A stretch of 10,453 nt of DNA from assembly GCA_028691155.1 (NCBI GenBank), contig JAQUZV010000055.1, positions 1 to 10,453 on the forward strand, in the 5' to 3' direction. This DNA comes from Victivallales bacterium (GTDB lineage: Bacteria > Verrucomicrobiota > Lentisphaeria > Victivallales > SZUA-371). The translations under genes and the position numbers were made by a program. The notes under the pieces were generated by a model, which saw only the letters and a program-made list of their open reading frames with translations, was not told where the DNA came from and ran no database searches. Of this stretch, positions 6,134 to 10,453 are shown piece by piece (the stretch's first letter is position 1; every line of letters starts with the position of its first letter).

Positions 6134-7426
6134 ATGATGGGAAAAACATTGGCTCAGAAAATTTTCGATCGTCATCTCGTCAATAAGCCGTTCGGCGACG
6201 AGATCAACGTTCTTCGGCTCGATGCCGTATTCTGCCACGAAATTACCACGCCGATTGCCATTAACGATCTGGTGGCCCGTGGCAAGGACCGGGTTTTCGA
6301 TCCGACCAAAATCAAGGCGGTAATCGATCACGTCACTCCGGCCAAGGACTCCAAAACGGCCGAGCAGGGCAAGAGTCTGCGCGACTGGGCCCGGCGGCAC
6401 GGCATCAAAGATTTCTTCGATATCGGCCGCAATGGCGTCTGCCACGCGATTTTTCCGGAAAAGGGCTTTGTCCGTCCGGGTTACACCGTCATCATGGGCG
6501 ATTCGCACACCTGTACGCACGGCGCGTTCGGGGCGTTTGCCGCCGGAGTCGGCTCCACCGACCTCGAAGTCGGCATTCTCAAAGGGGTCTGCACCTTTAA
6601 AGAACCCAAGATGATGAAGTTTGTGCTCAAGGGGACGTTGCCCGCCGGCGTTTACTCCAAAGACGTAATTCTGTTCCTCATCCGCGAACTGACCGTGAAC
6701 GGCGCCACCAATATGGTGATGGAATTCACCGGTCCGATCATTGACACCATGAGCATGGAAGCGCGGATGACGCTGTGCAATATGGCCATTGAAGCTGGCG
6801 GCACCTGCGGGGTCTGCTATCCGGATATGACCACGGTGGAATATCTCTGGCCGTTCATCAAGGAAGAATTCGCCTCCAAGGAAGCGGCGCTGGCGGAATA
6901 CCGGCAGTGGGTTTCCGATCCGGACGCCGAATATGCGGCGGTACGCGAATATGATTTGTCCGACCTCGAACCGATGGTGACTTACGGCAACAAGCCCGAT
7001 CAGGTCAAAACGGTGCGGGAAATGACCGGTACGCCGGTGGATCAGGTCTATATCGGTTCCTGTACCAATGGGCGGATCGAAGACCTGCGCATTGCCGCCG
7101 GGATTATCAAGGGACAGAAGATCAGCGACAGCCTGCGCGGCATTGTTTCTCCGGCGACCCCGGCGATTTTCTCCCGGGCGCTGGAAGAAGGACTGATCCA
7201 GATCTTTCAGGATGCCGGGTTCTGTGTGACCAATCCGACCTGCGGCGCGTGCCTCGGCATGAGCAACGGCGTGTTGGCCAACGGCGAAGTGTGCGCGTCC
7301 ACCACCAACCGGAATTTTACCGGTCGGATGGGTAAGGGCGGCACGGTGCATCTGATGAGTCCGGCGACGGCGGCGGCGACGGCCATTGCCGGCAAGATCG
7401 TCAATTCTCCGCTGTTCAAGGGTTAA
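6134..7426 (+). CDS. leuC: 3-isopropylmalate dehydratase large subunit, archaeal/HacA type
   Basis: A 430-aa aconitase-superfamily large subunit. With LeuD it isomerises 2-isopropylmalate to 3-isopropylmalate in leucine biosynthesis, in the cytoplasm. The [4Fe-4S] cluster ligands are all visible: Cys310 in IGSCTNGR, and Cys370 and Cys373 in NPTCGACLGMSNG. Other signatures are GDSHTCTHGAFGAFAAGVGS at 122-141 and STTNRNFTGRMG at 389-400. The length and sequence fit the short archaeal-type branch (about 420 aa, LeuC2/HacA), not the about 470-aa E. coli type. That branch also contains homoaconitase and dimethylmalate dehydratase, so leuC is the most likely but not the only function. Two adjacent ATGs (6134, 6137) are possible starts; the second is seven bases from AAGGAA and slightly better spaced. 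leuD follows after 25 bp, making a two-gene operon. Confidence 0.87.
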   Translation: MMGKTLAQKIFDRHLVNKPFGDEINVLRLDAVFCHEITTPIAINDLVARGKDRVFDPTKIKAVIDHVTPAKDSKTAEQGKSLRDWARRHGIKDFFDIGRNGVCHAIFPEKGFVRPGYTVIMGDSHTCTHGAFGAFAAGVGSTDLEVGILKGVCTFKEPKMMKFVLKGTLPAGVYSKDVILFLIRELTVNGATNMVMEFTGPIIDTMSMEARMTLCNMAIEAGGTCGVCYPDMTTVEYLWPFIKEEFASKEAALAEYRQWVSDPDAEYAAVREYDLSDLEPMVTYGNKPDQVKTVREMTGTPVDQVYIGSCTNGRIEDLRIAAGIIKGQKISDSLRGIVSPATPAIFSRALEEGLIQIFQDAGFCVTNPTCGACLGMSNGVLANGEVCASTTNRNFTGRMGKGGTVHLMSPATAAATAIAGKIVNSPLFKG

Positions 7427-7451
7427 TTCTGCATACTGAGGAAATGGTAAA

Positions 7452-7976
7452 ATGAAGAATTTCAAAGGCAAAGCATTATTTTTGGACCGTTCCGATATCA
7501 ATACCGACGAGATCATTCCGGCCAAGTATCTGACCGAGAGCTCCAAGGCGGCGCTCAAGCCCTATCTGCTCGAGGATCTGGAAATTTCCGGCTTCAACCC
7601 GCGGACCGACATCGGCGGCAAGGCGGTAATCGTGACCCGCGCCAATTTCGGTTGCGGTTCGTCCCGCGAACATGCCCCCTGGGCGCTGGAAGTCAACGGC
7701 ATCAACGTGGTGATCGCCGAGAATTTCGCCCGGATTTTCCGGCAGAACATGTACAACTGCGGCATGATGGCCATTGAAATGGCTCCCGATCAGATCGCCT
7801 ATCTGTTCGATCAATACGCTGACCGGGATTGCGAGATCGAAGTCGATGTCGACAAGGGCGTGGTCAAGATTGCCGCCGGTGACCAGAAGGACTGTATTCC
7901 GGTGAAGATTGCCGATTTCGACAAGTGCCTGGTAAAAGCCGGCGGCTGGGTCGAATACGCCGATCGGAATTATTGA
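7452..7976 (+). CDS. leuD: 3-isopropylmalate dehydratase small subunit, archaeal/HacB type
   Basis: A 174-aa swivelling-domain subunit that completes the LeuCD isomerase. NTDEIIPAKYL at 17-27 and the signature NFGCGSSREHAPWAL at 65-79 identify the family, and the short length fits the archaeal/HacB branch (about 160-175 aa; E. coli LeuD is about 200). The loop after YL governs substrate choice in this branch: YLVY is reported for isopropylmalate enzymes and YLRT for homoaconitases. Here it is YLTE (26-29), matching neither, so the precise substrate is less certain than the family. Start ATG 7452 follows GAGGA at 7438-7442; the ATG at 7444 runs into a stop after two codons. It is transcribed with leuC and ends about 65 bp before a strong intrinsic terminator. 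leuA and leuB are not in the window. Confidence 0.87.
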   Translation: MKNFKGKALFLDRSDINTDEIIPAKYLTESSKAALKPYLLEDLEISGFNPRTDIGGKAVIVTRANFGCGSSREHAPWALEVNGINVVIAENFARIFRQNMYNCGMMAIEMAPDQIAYLFDQYADRDCEIEVDVDKGVVKIAAGDQKDCIPVKIADFDKCLVKAGGWVEYADRNY

Positions 7977-8041
7977 TGCCGGGTTGAGAGACGGTTGCGG
8001 AAAACGTTGCCGCCTGCCGTTGCTCTGCCGGTTGCATTATT

Positions 8042-8085
8042 GCTCCGTCGTCCGGGTTTAGTTGTCCCGGCGGCGGGGCTTTTTT
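8042..8085 (+). terminator. Rho-independent terminator of leuCD
   Basis: GCTCCGTCGTCCGGG (8042-8056) pairs with CCCGGCGGCGGGGC (8066-8079) as a stem of about 14 pairs with one bulged T and two G-U pairs, around a 9-base loop. TTTTTT follows at 8080-8085. The T-tract overlaps the stop codon of the convergent acyltransferase gene (8086-8084). On the minus strand the hairpin is not followed by a T-tract, so it acts mainly on leuCD transcription. Confidence 0.88.
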
Positions 8086-9028
8086 ATTCTGCCGACGTTT
8101 CGGATAGCGACGGCGGCGTTGTGCCGCGCCGGTTGATGTTGAGCCAGCGGCGGTGCGTCCATAACCACTGTTCCGGCTCCCGGCGGATCAGTTGCTCCAG
8201 TTCGGCGGTGTATTGTTGGGCTATGGCCCGGATATCGGCTTCTTTGTCCGCCGTGGGCGGATGTTGGATCAGTTGTCCGAGAATTACTTCGAAACGGAAT
8301 TCGTCATCGATGCGGCGGGTGATGGCCGGCATGATCGGCACTCCGGTTTTCAGGTGCAGCAGGGCCGGGGAGCTGTGGGTCCGGCAGGGTTGTTGGAAGA
8401 ATACGGTTTCCACGCCCTCTTTATGGGTGGCGTGCTGATCGGCCAGGATGGCGATATTGTTGCCGTCGCGGAGTGCCTTCAACATCGCTTTGATGCTGCC
8501 GTCCTTGGGGACGCAGTGATGGGTCGGGCACTCCCGTTGCTGCACAATATATTTGCCGATCAGGGGATTGTCGTACCGGCGCATCACCGAAACGATGGGG
8601 ATTCCGGTCATGGTGGACCACAGTTTGCCGGCCAGTTCCCAGTTGCCGTAGTGGGCGGTGACGATGATGACGTTGCGTCCGGTGCCCGGCCCGACCAGAT
8701 TTTTGGTTTCCTCGTTGCCGGTGATCCGTATTTTGTCCAATTGGAACAATTGGTCGATTTTACAGATTTCGACCATGGTTTTGGCAAAATTGATGAAAAC
8801 CAGGCGCGCCGTCGCCTCGGCTTCACGGGGATCGGAAGTCACCCCGGCATGAAGCAGATGAGCGATGGTCCGGCGGCGGTGACGCCCATCGAACCGGAAC
8901 AGCAATACGGCCAGTTTCCGGCTGATCCGGTATGCGGTCCGCAGTTTCAGACGCCGCATGAAATGGTAAATCAGCCATAACGGAATGAATTCCGCCACTA
9001 TTTGCAACTGCGACTTTTTTTTCGCCAT
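8084..9028 (-). CDS. Lipid A biosynthesis (LpxL/HtrB-type) lysophospholipid acyltransferase
   Basis: A 314-aa inner-membrane acyltransferase that adds a secondary acyl chain, typically to Kdo-lipid A, on the cytoplasmic face. A hydrophobic N-terminal segment at about 11-24 (VAEFIPLWLIYHFM) anchors it. The catalytic HX4E motif is intact: His126 and Glu131 in TAHYGNWELAGK. Further family blocks are RRYDNPLIGKY at 150-160, LADQ at 195-198 with the following GVETVFF, THSSPALLHLKTGVPIMPA at 217-235 and the C-terminal QWLWTHRRW at 287-295. Length is close to the usual 300-310. Which acyl position it modifies (LpxL, LpxM or another paralogue) cannot be told. Start ATG 9028 lies downstream of GGGGGAAAG. 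The gene has its own promoter and a 90-base leader, and faces leuD tail to tail. Together with the LptD-like gene it argues for an LPS-bearing outer membrane. Confidence 0.88.
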   Translation of the reverse strand: MAKKKSQLQIVAEFIPLWLIYHFMRRLKLRTAYRISRKLAVLLFRFDGRHRRRTIAHLLHAGVTSDPREAEATARLVFINFAKTMVEICKIDQLFQLDKIRITGNEETKNLVGPGTGRNVIIVTAHYGNWELAGKLWSTMTGIPIVSVMRRYDNPLIGKYIVQQRECPTHHCVPKDGSIKAMLKALRDGNNIAILADQHATHKEGVETVFFQQPCRTHSSPALLHLKTGVPIMPAITRRIDDEFRFEVILGQLIQHPPTADKEADIRAIAQQYTAELEQLIRREPEQWLWTHRRWLNINRRGTTPPSLSETSAE

Positions 9029-9064
9029 TTTTTTCTTTCCCCCGATCGCGTTTTTTTGTGCTTA

Positions 9065-9095
9065 ATCCGCTCCTCTCCAGCGGGATAAAGCTTTA
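9065..9095 (-). promoter_or_regulatory. Leader hairpin and palindrome upstream of the acyltransferase gene
   Basis: On the minus strand, ATCCCGCT pairs with AGCGGAT (plus 9079-9086 and 9065-9071, one bulge) around the loop GGAGAGG, which itself resembles a Shine-Dalgarno sequence. The adjacent TAAAGCTTTA (9086-9095) is a perfect 10-bp palindrome. Both lie between the promoter and the start codon. They could form a regulatory element, but either could also be chance. Confidence 0.3.
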
Positions 9096-9125
9096 CCTTC
9101 GTTTGCGGGTATTTTTTTCGCGCCT

Positions 9126-9154
9126 AAAATATTACCAAAAGTCATTTTTCGCAA
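9126..9154 (-). promoter_or_regulatory. Probable promoter of the acyltransferase gene
   Basis: On the minus strand, TTGCGA (plus 9154-9149) and TATTTT (plus 9131-9126) are exactly 17 bp apart, each matching sigma-70 consensus at four of six positions, in an AT-rich setting. The start would be near 9118, giving a leader of about 90 bases. Confidence 0.45.
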
Positions 9155-9210
9155 ATCGGCAGCGACAATTTTTGGTTAAAAAAAACAGCTTAGTATTTAT
9201 TTGTTGTTTT

Positions 9211-9234
9211 GCGGCCGGGTCGCGGCCGGCTATT
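9211..9234. terminator. GC-rich hairpin after the serine dehydratase gene, possible terminator
   Basis: GCGGCCGG occurs twice in tandem (9211-9218 and 9222-9229), and CGGCCG 9212-9217 can pair with 9223-9228 around a 5-base loop. It begins 12 bases after the stop codon of the serine dehydratase gene. On the minus strand it is followed by CAAAACAAC, not a T-tract, so termination there would be weak. On the plus strand TATTTTT follows, so it may instead stop antisense transcription. Confidence 0.35.
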
Positions 9235-9241
9235 TTTCATT

Positions 9242-10453
9242 TCAGCAGTGACGGAAACAACTGACCGAACAGGCCGCCAGCCCGCCGCGGGACGTTTCTT
9301 TGTAGGATGGCGACATGTCTTTACCGGTTTCCAGCATGGCTTCGATCACCTCGTCGAAGCTGAGCTTGTGTTTGTTGGGATTGCCTCCGGAAGCCAGCAG
9401 GTAGGCGTTGTAGGCAGTGACCGCTCCGACCGCGTTGCGTTCGATACAGGGGATCTGAACGTAACCGCCGATGGGATCGCAGGTCAACCCGAGATGATGT
9501 TCCAGCGCCGATTCGGCGGCGTTTTCGATCACATTGATGGTACAGCCGTTGATCTGGGCCAGCATGGCCGCCGCCATGGCGCTGGCCACGCCGACTTCGC
9601 CCTGGCAGCCGACCTCCGCACCGGAGATACTGGCATTGTGTTTGGCGATGAAGGCGATCAGCGCGGCGATCAGCAGTCCGTCGCGCAACTGCTCCGGTTC
9701 CACGGCCTGCTGCTCCTGAAGAAAGCGGATGATGCCGGGAATGACCCCGGATGCCCCGGAGGTGGGCGCGGTGACCACCAGGCGTCCGGCGGCGTTTTCC
9801 TCCGAGGCCGCCATGGCGAAGGCGTTCATCATCAGAATATAGCGGTCGAGGGAGGTGATCGTGTCCAGCGCCCGGACATAGAGATCTTTGGCCTTGCGTT
9901 GCAGACCGATGCTGCCCGGCAGGACGCCGACGGTACACAGTCCGTTGGTCACGGAACCGGTCATGACGGCGATAATCCGGTCGAGGCGGCGGTCGATTTC
10001 CTCCCCGGTGAGGCCGCTCAAGGCCTGTTCGTTGCGGCGGATGATTTCCACCGGTTCCAGTCCGGTCGAGACGACCGTATGACGGAACTGTCGCATGTTG
10101 GCATAAAGGTAGGGGGGAATGCCAGGTTCCGGCTCGCTTTCGCCTTCGCAGAGGATGAAGCCGCCGCCGATGGAATAATAGGTACGGGAAAAAACGGTGG
10201 CTCCGGCGCGGTCGGTCAGTTCGAAGCGAATGGTGTTTTGGAATTTCAATCCTTCGGTGCGGGGCGCGAAAATGAAATCGTCGGCACTGAAGGAAATGGT
10301 TTGCCCGTCCGGACCAAACCGATACGTGGCCGACGCATCCGGCAACAGGGCCAGCACCCGGTCGGGATCGCAACTTTCCGGTTTCATGCCCAGCAGCCCG
10401 GCGGCGACGGCCTTATCGGTGCCGTGTCCCCGGCCGGTTTCGCTGAGGGAGCC
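9242..10453 (-). CDS. sdaA: L-serine ammonia-lyase, single-chain iron-sulfur type (5' end outside window)
   Basis: The last 403 residues of an enzyme that deaminates L-serine to pyruvate and ammonia in the cytoplasm. The frame stays open to the right edge, beginning GSLSETGRGHGTDKAV, the conserved glycine/histidine block of the N-terminal (beta) domain, so the Met 23 codons in is not the true start; about 50-60 residues are missing. The fused alpha domain follows at about residues 125-400: VVTAPTSGASGVIPG at 227-240, SGAEVGCQGEVGVASAMA at 277-294, and LTCDPIGGYVQIPCIERNA at 323-341. Cysteines 283, 325 and 336 are the cluster ligands; their spacing (42 and 11) equals that of Legionella pneumophila L-serine dehydratase (Cys343, 385, 396). 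The protein ends in ACSVSCFRHC with a terminal cysteine (see findings). The usual APTNGACG is APTSGASG here. It lies 213 bp upstream of the acyltransferase gene on the same strand and is probably a separate unit. Confidence 0.92.
   Translation of the reverse strand, partial: GSLSETGRGHGTDKAVAAGLLGMKPESCDPDRVLALLPDASATYRFGPDGQTISFSADDFIFAPRTEGLKFQNTIRFELTDRAGATVFSRTYYSIGGGFILCEGESEPEPGIPPYLYANMRQFRHTVVSTGLEPVEIIRRNEQALSGLTGEEIDRRLDRIIAVMTGSVTNGLCTVGVLPGSIGLQRKAKDLYVRALDTITSLDRYILMMNAFAMAASEENAAGRLVVTAPTSGASGVIPGIIRFLQEQQAVEPEQLRDGLLIAALIAFIAKHNASISGAEVGCQGEVGVASAMAAAMLAQINGCTINVIENAAESALEHHLGLTCDPIGGYVQIPCIERNAVGAVTAYNAYLLASGGNPNKHKLSFDEVIEAMLETGKDMSPSYKETSRGGLAACSVSCFRHC

Noticed and set aside
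6116..7558. Long minus-strand open frame (480 codons) opposite leuC
   Set aside because: Antisense shadow. leuC on the plus strand has all three cluster cysteines and full family signatures; the minus frame is low-complexity His/Arg/Gly-rich.
7995..8438. Plus-strand 147-codon open frame after leuD
   Set aside because: It would read straight through the leuCD terminator and lies opposite the C-terminal coding region of the acyltransferase.
9058..9264. Plus-strand 68-codon open frame between the acyltransferase and serine dehydratase genes
   Set aside because: Starts without a ribosome-binding site, overlaps the acyltransferase promoter and the end of sdaA, and has AT-rich composition unlike local genes.
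9321..10373. 350-codon minus-strand frame overlapping the serine dehydratase in another register
   Set aside because: Arginine-rich out-of-frame translation of sdaA with no motif; the sdaA frame is clearly the coding one.

Overview
This 10.4 kb window comes from a moderately GC-rich bacterium with an outer membrane. It carries eight genes with recognisable products, two of them cut by the window edges, and no tRNA, rRNA, insertion sequence, prophage or CRISPR array. The Gram-negative assignment rests on a partial LptD/LptA-type LPS transport gene, an LpxL/HtrB-type lipid A acyltransferase and a YafK-like periplasmic L,D-transpeptidase-fold protein. The archaeal-type (HacA/HacB-like) LeuC and LeuD and the general style of the proteins would fit the PVC group, for instance Lentisphaerota/Victivallales. 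That placement is an inference from memory of families and was not tested.

Layout. Minus strand, 1-2067: a zinc-dependent medium-chain dehydrogenase (556 aa) is followed 35 bp downstream by the 5' part of an LptD/OstA-like gene that starts with TTG and has a clear signal peptide. A roughly 430 bp divergent intergenic region (2068-2503) follows. It holds a promoter-like TGGTATAAT on the minus strand, three TACCA repeats, and a possible small or decayed minus-strand gene. Plus strand, 2504-7976: the YafK-like protein, a glutamine-hydrolysing asparagine synthetase (asnB), an XRE-cupin regulator preceded by two tandem 17-bp palindromes, then leuC and leuD behind a structured leader, ending in a strong intrinsic terminator at 8042-8085. 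Minus strand, 8084-10453: the lipid A-type acyltransferase with its own promoter and leader, then a single-chain iron-sulfur L-serine dehydratase truncated by the right edge.

How the genes relate. This looks like ordinary chromosomal housekeeping DNA, mostly single genes or two-gene units: envelope biogenesis (lptD-like, yafK-like, lpxL-like) and amino-acid metabolism (asnB, leuCD, sdaA). The XRE-cupin gene probably regulates itself. Its possible control of leuCD is unproven, and its putative operator motif is absent from the leuC leader. I found no convincing undescribed multi-gene system. The best leads are the dehydrogenase with two Rossmann-like halves, the tandem operator-like palindromes before the XRE-cupin gene, the atypical YLTE substrate loop of LeuD, the cysteine tail of the serine dehydratase, and the frame-disrupted small ORF at 2241-2428.
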